NCBI GenBank assembly: GCA_016936505.1
Contig: JAFGXS010000046.1
Span: 16,687 to 80,686 of the forward strand
Direction of reading: 5' to 3'
From: Bacteroidales bacterium
Lineage (GTDB): Bacteria > Bacteroidota > Bacteroidia > Bacteroidales > F082
DNA: 64,000 bases
A program made the translations under genes and the position numbers. Position 1 is the stretch's first letter. Every line of letters starts with the position of its first letter. Of this stretch, positions 1 to 10,532 are shown piece after piece. The notes below the pieces were generated by a model. It did not search any database and was not told where the DNA came from. It was given only the letters and a program-made list of their open reading frames with translations.

Positions 1-2332
1 CGGGAATCTCGGCTATATCCTTTTCGTTTTCACTGGAAAGGATAATGGTTTTAACTTTAGCGCGTTTGGCAGCCAGTATTTTCTCCTTAATTCCTCCAAC
101 AGGCAACACCTTACCACGTAAGGTTATTTCACCTGTCATGGCCAGTCTGGCACGTACTTTCCGCTGTGTAAAGGCCGAAGCCATTGCAGTAAGCATGGTA
201 ATCCCCGCCGAGGGACCATCTTTAGGAGTTGCCCCTTCGGGGATATGCATGTGTACATTCCATTTTTCAAAAACATCTGAATCAAGCCCCAGTTGTACAG
301 CATGTGATTTAAGAAATTCAAAAGCCAGCAGAGCCGATTCCTTCATCACATCACCCAGATTACCGGTAAGTTTCAACTGACCTTTTCCCTTACTCAAACT
401 GATTTCCACAAAAAGAATTTCTCCGCCTACACGTGTCCAGGCCAGTCCGGTAACTACACCGGCCACATCGTTGGTAATAAGGTCCTCTCTCTGGAACCGG
501 GGTTTTCCCAGGATCTCTACCAAATTTTCAGGCTGAACTTTGGGTTCGTACGCTTCCTCCATAGCAATAAACCGGGCTCTGTTGCGCATTACCTTGGCAA
601 TTCTCTTTTCCAGATACCTCACTCCTGCCTCACGGGTGTATTTATCGATGATAACTTCCAGTGTTTTTCTCGGAAAAGTAAGTTGCTTCCTTTTGATCCC
701 GTTTTCTTCATAAAGTTTGGGAACCAGGTGACGTTTGGCAATTTCCAGTTTTTCTTCCATCAGATAACCGCTGAGTTCAATAATCTCCATGCGATCCAAA
801 AGCGCCGGATGGATAGAAGACAGCGAATTGGCTGTAGCTATAAACATTACCTTGGATAAATCATATTCCAGTTCGAGGAAGTTATCGTAAAACGTGTTGT
901 TTTGCTCTGGATCCAATACCTCCAGCAATGCCGACTGTGGATCACCACTAAAATTATTGCCACTTACCTTATCAATCTCATCCAACATGAAAACAGGGTT
1001 GGACGACTGTACTTTTTTTAAGCCCTGAATAATTCTTCCGGGCATGGCACCAACATAGGTTTTTCTGTGTCCGCGCAATTCTGATTCGTCGTGCAAACCA
1101 CCCAACGACATTCTGATATATTTGCGATCCAATGCCCTGGCAATAGATCTCCCAAGCGAAGTTTTACCTACTCCCGGAGGGCCTACAAAGCATAAAATGG
1201 GGGCTTTCATGTCGTTCTTCAGCTTTAAAACCGCCAGGTATTCCAGGATTCTTTCCTTAATTTCATCCAACCCATAATGATCTGTATCCAGCACCTTGCG
1301 GGCATGTTTCAGGTCCAGATCATCTTTTGTAAACTCATTCCAGGGCAGTGAAACAATCAGTTCGAGATAGTTCATCTGGATAGAATATTCGGCGGCATTG
1401 GGATTCATGCGTTGCAAACGCATCAACTCTTCTTCAAAGGTATCATTTACCGACTGCGACCATTTTTTACCCTCTGCTTTCTCCCTGAGGCTTTCAATTT
1501 CCTGATCGTTGGGATTGCCCCCCAGCTCTTCCTGAATGGTTTTCAACTGCTGGCTCAGTAAATAATCTCGCTGCTGTTTATCCAGATCGACTTTTACCTT
1601 CTTTTGAATCTGATTCTTCAGTTCCTGAACCTGCAGTTCTTTGGTCAGCAATTCCAGCACCTTTTGCGAACGTTCCACAATGTTCACCATTTCCAGCAAT
1701 TCCTGTTTCTCTTCAATCTCAACATTCAGATTGGAAGAAACAAAATTCACCATAAACACAGGACTTTCAATGTTTTTTAATGCAAAAGCCGCTTCGGTAG
1801 GAATCGAATTGGAAGACTCAATAATCTGTATCGACAAATCCTTTATGCTCGAAATAGTAGCATTAAAAATTTCATCATCGGGTACGTTCTGATCTGCTTC
1901 GTAGCGGGCTACCTTAGCCTCAAAAAACGGCACTTCCTTCACCATTTCCAACAACTCGAAACGCTTCTTTCCCTGGATAATTGCTGTTGTATTGCCATCA
2001 GGCATTTGCAATATCTTGATGATGCGCGCTACCGTCCCGATTTTATTCATATCGTCAACAGTAGGTTCATCCACATCAGGATCTTTTTGTGCCACAACAC
2101 CAATAACCCTGTTTTCCTGATAAGCCTGACGCAACAGTTTAATTGACTTATCGCGACCGGCAGTAATGGGAATAACAACTCCCGGAAACAGTACAGTGTT
2201 CCTGACAGGCAGTATAGGTAAAAGTTCAGGAATTTCCTCGGCATTCATTTGCTCTTCGTCCTCAGCCGAAAGCAAAGGGAAAAACTCGGTATCCGGATTT
2301 ATGATGTCTTGTAATGAAAATATGTTGTCCAT
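1..2332 (-). CDS. lon: Lon protease (ATP-dependent, partial: C-terminus outside window)
   Basis: ATP-dependent serine protease of the cytosol that unfolds and degrades damaged or regulatory proteins. The reading frame is open from the ATG at 2332 to the window edge, giving about 777 residues. It shows the N-terminal substrate-binding region, a helical region at about 200-330, the AAA+ Walker A GPPGVGKT at about residues 382-389, and the protease domain with PKDGPSAG (catalytic Ser about 708) and GGIKEK (Lys about 751). The Ser-Lys spacing of 43 matches E. coli Lon (S679/K722). Only the last few dozen residues are missing. It is transcribed alone, away from any minus-strand neighbour. A perfect 17-bp palindrome lies 60-76 bp upstream of the start and could be an operator. 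Confidence 0.97.
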   Translation of the reverse strand, partial: MDNIFSLQDIINPDTEFFPLLSAEDEEQMNAEEIPELLPILPVRNTVLFPGVVIPITAGRDKSIKLLRQAYQENRVIGVVAQKDPDVDEPTVDDMNKIGTVARIIKILQMPDGNTTAIIQGKKRFELLEMVKEVPFFEAKVARYEADQNVPDDEIFNATISSIKDLSIQIIESSNSIPTEAAFALKNIESPVFMVNFVSSNLNVEIEEKQELLEMVNIVERSQKVLELLTKELQVQELKNQIQKKVKVDLDKQQRDYLLSQQLKTIQEELGGNPNDQEIESLREKAEGKKWSQSVNDTFEEELMRLQRMNPNAAEYSIQMNYLELIVSLPWNEFTKDDLDLKHARKVLDTDHYGLDEIKERILEYLAVLKLKNDMKAPILCFVGPPGVGKTSLGRSIARALDRKYIRMSLGGLHDESELRGHRKTYVGAMPGRIIQGLKKVQSSNPVFMLDEIDKVSGNNFSGDPQSALLEVLDPEQNNTFYDNFLELEYDLSKVMFIATANSLSSIHPALLDRMEIIELSGYLMEEKLEIAKRHLVPKLYEENGIKRKQLTFPRKTLEVIIDKYTREAGVRYLEKRIAKVMRNRARFIAMEEAYEPKVQPENLVEILGKPRFQREDLITNDVAGVVTGLAWTRVGGEILFVEISLSKGKGQLKLTGNLGDVMKESALLAFEFLKSHAVQLGLDSDVFEKWNVHMHIPEGATPKDGPSAGITMLTAMASAFTQRKVRARLAMTGEITLRGKVLPVGGIKEKILAAKRAKVKTIILSSENEKDIAEIP

Positions 2333-2391
2333 AATATCTTTCCTCAGCCAAATTGGCAGCCGGCAATTCTTTTTTCTGGTTCAACCCGGCT

Positions 2392-2408
2392 TTATTTACA
2401 GTAAATAA
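2392..2408. promoter_or_regulatory. 17-bp perfect palindrome upstream of lon
   Basis: Two 8-bp arms (TTATTTAC and GTAAATAA) are perfect inverted repeats around a single A. The site is 60-76 bp upstream of the lon start codon, in a 192-bp gap between lon and the GlmU-like gene. A second short palindrome (GCCAAATTGGC, 2347-2357) is just upstream of the start. An operator is inferred from symmetry and position only. Confidence 0.4.
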
Positions 2409-2524
2409 TCTCTTTTCAACAATAGTATCAGCTACTTACTTCTTTATTTAAAGAAATGTACCAGATATTGGTCAATGATCGTACCAACAGAACAAAACGT
2501 ACAAATTGACAGACAAAAAATGAA

Positions 2525-3709
2525 TTATGCGTTTTGGTCTGTTTGAAATGTACTGTCGTAGATGTGGGTCAGTATATTTTCCTCAACCGTATCAAATTCT
2601 ATATGGCGGCGGTCCATTACAGCTTTAGCCACCTGAAATGCTTTTTTCAGATTGAATTTACTGATGCCCTGTTTACCACCCCATGAAAATGAAGGAATGA
2701 AATTCCGGGGATAACCTTCACCGAAAATATTGGAGCTCACCCCCACAACAGTTCCTGTGTTAAACATTGTATTGATTCCGGTCTTGGAGTGATCTCCCAT
2801 CATCAACCCGCAAAACTGCTGGCCCGTATTGACAAAACGCTGTTCCGGGTACGACCAGAGTTTCACAATATCATACGTATTTTTAAGGTTGGAAATATTG
2901 GTATCAGCACCCAGGTTACACCATTCACCAATAACAGAGTTTCCTAAAAATCCGTCATGAGCCTTGTTGGAATATCCGAAAATTACCGAATTACTGATTT
3001 CTCCGCCAACCTTACAATGTGGACCTATGGTAGTTCCGGTGTAAATTTTGGCATCCATTTTTACTGTAGCGTGTTCGCACAATGCAAAAGGGCCTCTTAT
3101 TTTGGAACCTTCCATAATTTCAGCATCCCTCCCGACATAAATCGGTCCATCAGTAGTGTTAAGAAAGGCAAACTCAACTTTTGCGCCTTCTTCAAGAAAG
3201 ATCAAAGCTTCATCACCCAAAACAAAATTGGTTTTGCTTAGCGGTTGAGTCTTTCGTCCTTTTGTGATCTTTTGAAAATCCTGCTCAATCAATTGATGGT
3301 TCATAGCGTAGATATCCCACACCTGATTGATTGCCATTACAGGTTTCCTTACTGGAAGTTCCTGAAATTTAATTGTTGCCCAATGATATATATCATCTTC
3401 CTTAACACAAACCGCCAGCTTCTTTCCATCCTGAACCAATGCTTCTCCGGGTTCCAGACTTTTTATCTGTTCAACAAAATTCTCATTTGGAACCACAGAA
3501 CCATCAATCAACGTATTTACAGATTCCTTAACCAAAGAAAACTTTTCTGACAAATAATCCTGAGTAAGCGAAGAAGTCTTTTTTCCCAGATAAGATTCCC
3601 ACTTTTCCCTTAATGTCATAGCTCCGGCTCTAATATCAGCTACCGGGCGGGTAAAAGTAAAAGGCAATAAATGTTCTCTTGACGGTCCGTCGAAAAGGAT
3701 ATAATTCAT
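2525..3709 (-). CDS. GlmU-type sugar-1-phosphate nucleotidyltransferase/acetyltransferase
   Basis: Probable alternative GlmU of Bacteroidota, 394 aa, acting in UDP-GlcNAc supply for peptidoglycan and LPS. The N-terminal part begins with a short nucleotidyltransferase-like motif (LFDGPSREHLLPFTFTRP) rather than the classic GlmU start. The C-terminal half, about 185-345, is a left-handed beta-helix of hexapeptide repeats ending in GDHSKTGINTMFNTGTVVG, as in acetyltransferases. The ATG at 3709 fits the conserved N-terminus. The family match (the 'alternate bacterial GlmU' group) is from memory of its motifs; the exact sugar substrate is inferred. It stands alone between lon and rpmE2. Confidence 0.8.
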   Translation of the reverse strand: MNYILFDGPSREHLLPFTFTRPVADIRAGAMTLREKWESYLGKKTSSLTQDYLSEKFSLVKESVNTLIDGSVVPNENFVEQIKSLEPGEALVQDGKKLAVCVKEDDIYHWATIKFQELPVRKPVMAINQVWDIYAMNHQLIEQDFQKITKGRKTQPLSKTNFVLGDEALIFLEEGAKVEFAFLNTTDGPIYVGRDAEIMEGSKIRGPFALCEHATVKMDAKIYTGTTIGPHCKVGGEISNSVIFGYSNKAHDGFLGNSVIGEWCNLGADTNISNLKNTYDIVKLWSYPEQRFVNTGQQFCGLMMGDHSKTGINTMFNTGTVVGVSSNIFGEGYPRNFIPSFSWGGKQGISKFNLKKAFQVAKAVMDRRHIEFDTVEENILTHIYDSTFQTDQNA

Positions 3710-3768
3710 AGATCAGCAATTTGTTTAGCGAAGATAAAAACTTCCGCCGCTGTATAAAACTTTTAAGC

Positions 3769-3803
3769 ACAAAAAAACCCTTGCCGGAAATGGGCAAGGG
3801 TTC
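3769..3803 (-). terminator. Rho-independent terminator after rpmE2
   Basis: The arms AACCCTTGCC (3776-3785) and GGCAAGGGTT (3793-3802) form a GC-rich hairpin. On the minus strand it is followed by a run of seven or more T, just after the rpmE2 stop codon. Confidence 0.85.
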
Positions 3804-3825
3804 TAAAAATATCTTTATCAGAATA

Positions 3826-4092
3826 TTATTTCTTCTGTTTGTCCTGAAATTTCTGATAACGGCTGCGGAATTTATCCACACGACCGGCAGTATCTACCAA
3901 TTTCATCTTACCAGTGAAGAAAGGGTGTGAAGTATGGGAGATTTCCAGTTTTACCAATGGGTATTCGTTACCATCTTCCCAAACAATAGTGTCTTTTGTG
4001 TCTACAGTTGATTTGGTAAGAAAAGCATAGTCGTTTGACATATCTTTAAAAACGACGAATCTGTAATTTGTAGGATGAATATCTTTTTTCAT
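3826..4092 (-). CDS. rpmE2: 50S ribosomal protein L31, type B
   Basis: Ribosomal large-subunit protein L31, 88 aa, at the usual length for the type B form. It begins [20 protein letters not shown] and has the [21 protein letters not shown] core. The zinc-binding CxxC pairs of type A L31 are absent, so this is the zinc-independent version. A -7 promoter element lies 37-44 bp upstream and a strong terminator follows, so it is a single-gene transcription unit. Confidence 0.97.
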   Translation of the reverse strand: MKKDIHPTNYRFVVFKDMSNDYAFLTKSTVDTKDTIVWEDGNEYPLVKLEISHTSHPFFTGKMKLVDTAGRVDKFRSRYQKFQDKQKK

Positions 4093-4128
4093 TTTCTTAA
4101 ATTTTCCTTTTCAGAATTTTTGGGGGTG

Positions 4129-4136
4129 CAAAATTA
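4129..4136 (-). promoter_or_regulatory. Bacteroidota -7 promoter element for rpmE2
   Basis: On the minus strand the sequence TAATTTTGC matches the TAnnTTTG -7 consensus of Bacteroidota and is 37-44 bp upstream of the rpmE2 start. The same octamer precedes rpsT and the ferredoxin reductase gene. Confidence 0.7.
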
Positions 4137-4228
4137 ATCGGTTTCCTATTATTATCCTAACTTTTCTTTGTATTTTTTTCCATGAATTTTATTTCCACCA
4201 TAAGTTACTGACAATAAACACTATATTA

Positions 4229-5290
4229 TTACTGTAATTTCAACAAAAAATCCATCGTATCAACGCCATCGGCATAGTCCCATAATTCGGGTTGCTGACT
4301 CTTTCCAAACGGAACAGTATTATTCAAAAAACCGGCTTCCGAAATAACACATTGTATCTGATCCTGGCGTGTCATTAAATAATTGCGCAATGCCGTTTGG
4401 CTTTGATAAAACTCATAATTCAGAACACTCACCGGTGATGAAAAACTTTCATTTTCAATCAGCAATAAATTTCCCGTATCGAGGTGTTTGGTCTTATTTA
4501 CCAGAAAGATGGCTTTATTGTAATCATAATTGTTATGATATTTATGATTTTCAGCCACTTTCGGATATTGACTCAACAAAGAAAGTAAAGGTTCGAAATT
4601 ATAATTTTCAGGTAAAAAAAGTTTGGCAACATTACGGCATCCCAACCCGTAATACAGAAAAACATCATCAGCCAAGGCCTGTAATTCCTCATGGGTTTCA
4701 TTTCCTGTTAAAACAGCAATACCATTTCTGTTTTTACGGATCACATGAGGATATTTACCAAAATAATATTCAAAGTACCGGGCAGTGTTATTACTGCCTG
4801 TAGCAATAACCGCATCAAAATTTTTTATGGTTCCCTCAGCAAAAATGATCTTTGGTTCAAACTCAGGCTCAATGGAAATCAGCAAATCGGCTATAGCCGG
4901 AAGCAGCTTATTATCTTCAGACGACATTTTTGCCAACACTTTATTTCCACTCATTAAAACAGTAAGAAAATCATGAAACCCGACAGCCGGAACATTTCCG
5001 GCCATAATAACTCCTACAGTTTTTTCTTCCTTATCGGAAAATTCATATCCGGAAACCCAGCGGTTCAGACTTTCTTCCGAAAGACTTTCGCCTAGAGCAA
5101 GTAATGCGTTTCGCACCAGAAGTTCATCAAACCAGCCATTGTAATTTTTGGCCCGACCTGCTTCAGCATTAAGCTGATCCATTTTTTCCAGTTGCGCTGA
5201 AGAAAACCCGACTGTTTGTTTTTCACCAAAAACTTCCCTTAAAGCCTTACCTAATGTTACAAATGCCTTGATTCTTTTTGTTAAGTCCAT
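4229..5290 (-). CDS. Acyl-CoA reductase, LuxC family
   Basis: Probable NAD(P)H-dependent acyl-CoA reductase of the LuxC/aldehyde dehydrogenase superfamily, 353 aa, cytosolic. It would reduce an acyl-CoA to the aldehyde through an acyl-enzyme. The likely catalytic Cys is in GLGCRNV (about residue 218), the position used by LuxC. MAGNVPAVGFHDFL (about 96-109) and ATGSNNTARYFEYYFG (about 163-178) are LuxC-type nucleotide-fold motifs. It is about 125 residues shorter than LuxC of luminous bacteria but at the length usual in Bacteroidota. No luxD, luxE or luxAB genes are nearby, so bioluminescence is not implied. The physiological substrate is unknown. Confidence 0.82.
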   Translation of the reverse strand: MDLTKRIKAFVTLGKALREVFGEKQTVGFSSAQLEKMDQLNAEAGRAKNYNGWFDELLVRNALLALGESLSEESLNRWVSGYEFSDKEEKTVGVIMAGNVPAVGFHDFLTVLMSGNKVLAKMSSEDNKLLPAIADLLISIEPEFEPKIIFAEGTIKNFDAVIATGSNNTARYFEYYFGKYPHVIRKNRNGIAVLTGNETHEELQALADDVFLYYGLGCRNVAKLFLPENYNFEPLLSLLSQYPKVAENHKYHNNYDYNKAIFLVNKTKHLDTGNLLLIENESFSSPVSVLNYEFYQSQTALRNYLMTRQDQIQCVISEAGFLNNTVPFGKSQQPELWDYADGVDTMDFLLKLQ

Positions 5291-5330
5291 TAAAAAAATA
5301 TTTCTGCAAAAATAGCATCATTTAGGCACA

Positions 5331-5356
5331 AAAAAAACCGGGATCGCTCCCGGTTC
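5331..5356 (-). terminator. Rho-independent terminator after beta-barrel gene
   Basis: AACCGGGA (5336-5343) and TCCCGGTT (5348-5355) form an 8-bp stem with a TCGC loop. The minus strand continues into a T run, 20 bp past the stop of the beta-barrel gene. Confidence 0.85.
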
Positions 5357-5376
5357 TTAACAAATCCATTAAAAAA

Positions 5377-5988
5377 TTACAACATATAACCCAGATAAAT
5401 ACCAATCGATTTGTTATGATCATTTTCCCCACCTGAAGGTATGTATGGAGTAAGTCCCAAATTTAATCTCAAATCCAGTGTAACCTGGTGTTTTCCTACC
5501 GGCTGAACCAATCCCACGCCAATCATAGCTCCGAATTCGCCCCCGTTGGCACCAGAGTAAACATCTGTGGTAACTGAATTACCGTTTACCTTTTGAACCT
5601 GTTTTGCACTTACCAGATAGGAAACATAGGGACCGGCATTTAAATGCAACGTCATTCCTTTGCTGTCTGTTTTGCCAAAAGAGTAGTCAAAAAGAACGGG
5701 CAAAGTAATGTAATCGTATTTTTCGGTGAGTTCCGACGAATGACTTCCCAGCTGATCGTAATTCAACTCTGTAATTAACATTATTTTATTGTTCAGATTA
5801 TAACTTCCGGCAAGTCCTGCATGCGTTCCCACCCTGATGTTGCTGTTACTGAAATACTCTCCAATTCCTGATTGAACAGCGAAGTCAGATCCTACTTTTA
5901 CTCCATAATGAAAGTTTTGAGCCTGTGACGGTGCAATAAAAGCAATCATTGCAATTAAGGTCATGAAATAGATTTTTACATTTTTCAT
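5377..5988 (-). CDS. Outer-membrane beta-barrel protein (porin family, PorT-like fold)
   Basis: Small outer-membrane beta-barrel protein, 203 aa. The ATG at 5988 is preferred to an upstream start at 6027 because it places a clean signal peptide (MKNVKIYFMTLIAMIAFIAPSQA) at the N-terminus. The rest alternates polar and hydrophobic strands, with FHYGVKVGSDFAVQSG at the mature start and a final strand ending in IGIYLGYML, as in OMP_b-brl_2 family proteins. Function is unknown. It is followed by its own terminator. A single-gene unit is inferred. Confidence 0.75.
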   Translation of the reverse strand: MKNVKIYFMTLIAMIAFIAPSQAQNFHYGVKVGSDFAVQSGIGEYFSNSNIRVGTHAGLAGSYNLNNKIMLITELNYDQLGSHSSELTEKYDYITLPVLFDYSFGKTDSKGMTLHLNAGPYVSYLVSAKQVQKVNGNSVTTDVYSGANGGEFGAMIGVGLVQPVGKHQVTLDLRLNLGLTPYIPSGGENDHNKSIGIYLGYML

Positions 5989-6277
5989 TGTTTTATGATT
6001 TAAAATTTCACGATCCAGAACCAACAATACTTATGCCATATATGACTAATTTTGTTTTTTAGTACTAATTAATATAAAACAATTAGCAAATCAGCAAGTT
6101 ACATAAAAGAGATCCAGAATACTGACAAAACCATCACCAAAAAGAAAATCTGTCAGGCATAATACAAGAGGATTCTTTCAGTAAACACAGACGCATCTAA
6201 GTCTAAAGATAATAATATGACTATTTATGTTTAATAGTCGATTTTATAACCACACCAATTCCCTGACATTATTTCAT
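5989..6277. other. AT-rich intergenic stretch
   Basis: This 289-bp AT-rich gap lies upstream of the beta-barrel gene. It contains a 10-bp palindrome TTAGTACTAA (6059-6068), but no reading frame of coding character, RNA gene or clear -7 element was found. Confidence 0.5.
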
Positions 6278-6308
6278 AAAAAAGGCAGCTTCGTCAGCTG
6301 CCTTTTTT
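6278..6308 (-). terminator. Rho-independent terminator after acyl-CoA ligase gene
   Basis: The stem AAAAGGCAGCT / AGCTGCCTTTT has a 5-nt loop and T runs on both sides. It lies 19 bp beyond the ligase stop codon and could act in either direction. Confidence 0.85.
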
Positions 6309-6326
6309 AACTATATGTTTGTTCGG

Positions 6327-7973
6327 TTACTTTTTATATTCTGCTCTGATCCTTTTTTTGTCGATTTTACCTACAGAAGTTTTAGGAATTACCGCCACAA
6401 AATCAACATGTGAAGGAATAGCCCATTTGTTAATAGTTCCGTTATCCACAAATTTTTGAAGAAACTTTTTCAGATCCGACTCTTTAACTTTCTGCCCTTC
6501 TTTCAAAACAATCAGGGCATACGGCCGCTCCGACCACCTTTCATCAGGAACTCCCACAACAGCTACCTCAGAAACCGCTTCGTGCTGACTGATTAATCCT
6601 TCCAGCTCCAGCGAGGAAATCCATTCTCCTCCGGTTTTTATCACGTCTTTTATACGGTCTGTAATTTTAAAGAAGTTCTTTTTATCCACAAAAGCCACAT
6701 CTCCTGTATGCAAATAACCTCCTGACCAGAGCTCTTTGCTGCGCTCCTCTTCTTTAAAATAAGCCTGGGTCAGCCACGGAGAACGCACCACAATTTCGCC
6801 AACCGAATCACCATCCTTCGGCAATTCACTCATCTGCTCATCCACCACCTTCATATCAACCAAAGGAATAGGAACACCGGTTTTTGTTCTCAGCTCAACC
6901 TGTTTTTTTACATCCATTTCCTTGTCCTTTTCATTCAGGTAAGTAATGGACAAAATAGGACAGGTTTCTGACATTCCATAACCTGTTATCACATCAATTC
7001 CCAGATTTAGTGCGGCCTGAGCCAAACCAGCAGGAAGTGCTGCACCACCAATCACTACTTTCCAGTTACTCAAATCAACTGCCTTGGCAACCGGACTGGA
7101 AACCAGCATATGCAAAATGGTAGGAACACAGTGGGAGAAAGTTACTTTCTCGGTAAGCAACAACTTCAGCAGCATTTCGGGTTCATAACGGCCCGGATAT
7201 ACTTGCTTAACCCCGAGCAGAGTAGCAATATAGGGAACCCCCCACGCATGCACGTGAAACATTGGTGTTATGGGCATATAAACATCGTTGGAACGAAACC
7301 TGCATACAGCGTCATAGCTTCCAAAGGCTACAGCTCCGGCAATGGTGTGTAACACCAATTGTCTGTGCGTAAAATAGACTGCCTTTGGATTACCTGTTGT
7401 TCCGGTGGTATAAAACATAGTGGCCACAGAATGTTCATCAAAATCGGCAAACTCATAACGGTCGCTGGCTTTCTTCATCAATTCCTCGTAATAGCCTGAA
7501 ATCACAAAATCCTGATCAGGCCTTGCCCCGGTATCCGACATCAAAACACACGGTGACTTAACCTTAAGTTTCTTTTTAATTTCTTTCAGTAATGGAATAA
7601 AATCCATATTCGTAAATACAATTTTGTCTTCCGCATGGTTCATGGTATACAAAATCTGCTCAGGCGATAACCGGTAATTTACAGTATGCAAAACAGCACC
7701 AATCATTGGAACCGCAAAAAACAATTCCAGATAACGGGTCGAATCATATTCCAGAACTCCAACCGTATCTCCGGCTTTAATACCCAAAACCCTCAACACA
7801 TTGGCCAGTTTTCGAACCCGTTTATTTAAATCAAAATAATTGTACCGGGAGATATCTCTGTAGACTATTTCATTTTCAGGATGGTATTTCAAAGAATCAT
7901 TTAATATTCGTTTGATTAATAAAGGATAACCAAACGCTTCATCAGTTGACGGCAGAATCTTTGTTTTCAACAT
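6327..7973 (-). CDS. Fatty-acid--CoA ligase (AMP-forming, ANL superfamily)
   Basis: AMP-forming acyl-CoA synthetase, 548 aa, that activates a medium- or long-chain fatty acid in two steps through an acyl-adenylate. The P-loop YTTGTTGNPKAV is at about 188-199. An adenine-binding motif (GYGMSETCP) and SGGYLHTGDVAFVDKKNFFKITDR mark the hinge region. The C-terminal SVGKIDKK supplies the catalytic Lys (about 536). The full length matches the family. It is a single gene ahead of a terminator and is divergent from the SLC12-like transporter gene. Substrate chain length cannot be read from the sequence. Confidence 0.92.
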   Translation of the reverse strand: MLKTKILPSTDEAFGYPLLIKRILNDSLKYHPENEIVYRDISRYNYFDLNKRVRKLANVLRVLGIKAGDTVGVLEYDSTRYLELFFAVPMIGAVLHTVNYRLSPEQILYTMNHAEDKIVFTNMDFIPLLKEIKKKLKVKSPCVLMSDTGARPDQDFVISGYYEELMKKASDRYEFADFDEHSVATMFYTTGTTGNPKAVYFTHRQLVLHTIAGAVAFGSYDAVCRFRSNDVYMPITPMFHVHAWGVPYIATLLGVKQVYPGRYEPEMLLKLLLTEKVTFSHCVPTILHMLVSSPVAKAVDLSNWKVVIGGAALPAGLAQAALNLGIDVITGYGMSETCPILSITYLNEKDKEMDVKKQVELRTKTGVPIPLVDMKVVDEQMSELPKDGDSVGEIVVRSPWLTQAYFKEEERSKELWSGGYLHTGDVAFVDKKNFFKITDRIKDVIKTGGEWISSLELEGLISQHEAVSEVAVVGVPDERWSERPYALIVLKEGQKVKESDLKKFLQKFVDNGTINKWAIPSHVDFVAVIPKTSVGKIDKKRIRAEYKK

Positions 7974-8219
7974 AACTCTAAATTTTTATTGTTATTACCT
8001 ATTTCCGGCGATGCGATAACACAAAACCAATCAAACAAATCACAAATCGCTGGCATGCTAACAAATATAAAAAAATTAAAAGTGCTCTTATTATAATAAT
8101 GTTTAAAATTCACAGCTATAATGTTTCCCCGGATTTTTCTATCTTTACGCTCCCGCATTAAGTTTGATACAATTAACAGAAAAATCAGATCAGGAAAAAC
8201 ATACCTGTAGGAAATTCTT

Positions 8220-10485
8220 ATGGCCAAACAGAAAAAATTTGGAGCTTTCGAAGGGGTATTTATCCCCTCCATTCTGACCATACTGGGTGTAATTCTATAC
8301 TTACGTCTTGGATGGGTTTCTGGTGTTGCCGGAATCTGGGGTTCTGTTGCCATTATTCTGCTGGCCCACGTTATTTCAGTAACCACAGGACTGAGTATTG
8401 CATCCATCGCAACAGATAAAAAAATAAAAACCGGCGGTATTTACTATGTCTTATCCCGCTCACTGGGTTTACCCATGGGAGGTTCTATCGGACTGGCTTT
8501 ATTTGTCGGAACCGCTCTCAGCATTTCGCTATACATAGTTGGGTTCACTGAAAACTTTTTGACCAATCCCCAGATAGTCGATTTTTTCAGATTATCAGGA
8601 ACCCATGAACAGAACATGAGAATTATAGGAACTCTAGTACTGATAATTCTTACATTTCTTGCTTTTTATCAGTACCGACCTGGCCCTCAAAACACAATTT
8701 TTCATTTTACTAACAATTTTACTCTCCATAATATCTGTTCTTGTTGGCTTTTTCCATCCCGGTGTTCCTGAAGCAACGACACATACAATTGTTCAGGGAG
8801 GATTTACTCCTTTTAAAACAGCATCATTTACAGATGTTTTCGCGCTATTTTTCCCTGCTGTTACAGGATTTACTGCCGGGGTAGCTCTTTCCGGAGATTT
8901 AAAAAACCCACGAAACGATATTCCAAAAGGAACCATTCTGGCTATTTTCACAGGCCTCGTTGTTTACCTTGTCCTGGCCATTGGGTTTAACCTGTTTGTG
9001 AACCGGAACCTCTTAATCAATAATTATAATTTCCTGCAACAAGTTGCCTGGATTCCCATACTGGTAACTGCCGGAATCTGGGGAGCCACGCTCTCATCGG
9101 CACTGGGCGGAATTTTAGGGGGACCCAGAATTTTACAGGCCATATCGATGGATGGGATTACTCCACCGCTGTTCAGTAAAACGTTCGGAAAAAACAAAGA
9201 ACCCAGAAATGCTTTAATCTTTACTTTTCTCATCTCAGAAATCGGTATTCTGATTGGAGATCTGAACACGGTAGCCAGACTCGTTACCACATTTTACATT
9301 ACAACCTACGGCTTCATTAACCTCGCCTTTATTCTGGAAAAATGGGCCAGTGCCAATTTCCGTCCCTCTTTCAAAGTAACCGGATGGGTTGGAATCATTG
9401 GTTTTATTACCAGTGCCATTATTATGTTTAAAATGGACATGCCTGCTACTTTCGGAGCCATCATCATTTTGGGAGGATTGTACTATCTGATCAGAAAAAA
9501 ACAGCTTTACCAGGATATCAGTGATGTTTGGCCCAGTGTTCTGGCTTCTCTGATCCGGATAACCATCAGCAGGTTCAGTAAAATGAAATTGTCTGAGGCT
9601 CATTGGCGGGCCAATATTTTGCTTTTCAGTGGTGGAGAAGCCATACGACCTCATCTGATGGATTTCAGTAAACAAATTGCAGGTAAACAGGGCCTGATTT
9701 CAAACTTTGATTTGATATATAAACCCGAAGAACAAAGACTTTTTCCAATCCGTCACGAAATCTCTCCTGAAAATTTAGATAAAGAAAGTGAAGGGATTTT
9801 CAGCATCAAACAATACTGCAACAACATTTATAAAGGCATTGAAATGATTTCTGCCACCTATGGCTTTTCGGGTGTTGAACCCAACACTATTGTTTTGGGT
9901 TGGGGAAGACAAACTGAAGATCCGCTTCGTTTTGCATCCATGCTGGGCTATCTTGAAAACCTGAACCTGAATATTGTGATGCTCGATTACGATAAAATCA
10001 GAGGATTCGGACAATACAACCAAATTGATGTATGGCTCAGAGGCGGTTCAAACAACGGAAACCTGATGCTGGCGTTGGTGAAGTTTCTTCATGGAAATTT
10101 CCCATGGCATCGCGCCAAAGTCAGACTTCTAATGATTGCCCAAACGGATCAGAACCGTGAAAAACTCAACAAACAAATGAACAGGCTTTTGGAAACCATG
10201 CGCATGAAAGCTGATGTTCAGATTGTAACTCAAAATAAAAACGAGAATATCCACGATACAATTAAGACACACTCATCAAAATCAGACCTTACATTTATGG
10301 GTATGGCTCCGGTTATTCCAGGAATGGAAAAGAATTTTATTGAAAACGCTGACAATTTATATCGCAATCTGGGAACCATTGTTTTGGTTAAGGCATCTGA
10401 TTTTTTCAGTGAATTGGATATTGGAAAACAAAAGCCAAATAACCATTCCGAAAATTCCGGCAAAAAAACTGCCGAGCATATTTAA
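8220..10485 (+). pseudogene. SLC12-type cation-chloride cotransporter/amino acid permease, frameshifted
   Basis: Integral membrane transporter of the APC/SLC12 type, read as two frames: 8220-8771, and an overlapping frame continuing to 10485. The N-terminal frame carries KFGAFEGVFIPSILTILGVILYLRLGW, the typical SLC12-like first helix. After LTFLAF the homologous reading jumps to ISTDLALKTQFFI in the next frame. Removing one T from the five-T run at 8663-8667 joins them into about 754 aa. After about 11 membrane helices comes a C-terminal soluble domain (ANILLFSGGEAIRPHLMDFSK onward) like SLC12 C-terminal regions. Both halves look conserved and free of other lesions. A sequencing error, a recent mutation or frameshifting are all possible. 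Confidence 0.8.
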
Positions 10486-10489
10486 ATTG

Positions 10490-10497
10490 TAACTTTG
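10490..10497 (+). promoter_or_regulatory. -7 promoter element for radical SAM gene
   Basis: TAACTTTG followed by C fits TAnnTTTG and lies 36-43 bp upstream of the radical SAM start codon, directly after the transporter stop. Confidence 0.6.
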
Positions 10498-10532
10498 CCG
10501 TCTGAAATAAACTTTCCGAAAAAAGGAAAATT

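Noticed and set aside
45..380. Plus-strand open frame opposite lon
   Set aside because: It is antisense to the conserved Lon protease domain and has no family character.
4229..5290. Bioluminescence (lux) locus
   Set aside because: Only a LuxC-family reductase is present; luxA, luxB, luxD and luxE are absent, and such reductases are common in Bacteroidota.
9024..9675. Minus-strand open frames inside the SLC12-like gene
   Set aside because: They are shadows of the plus-strand transporter frame, which carries clear homology.
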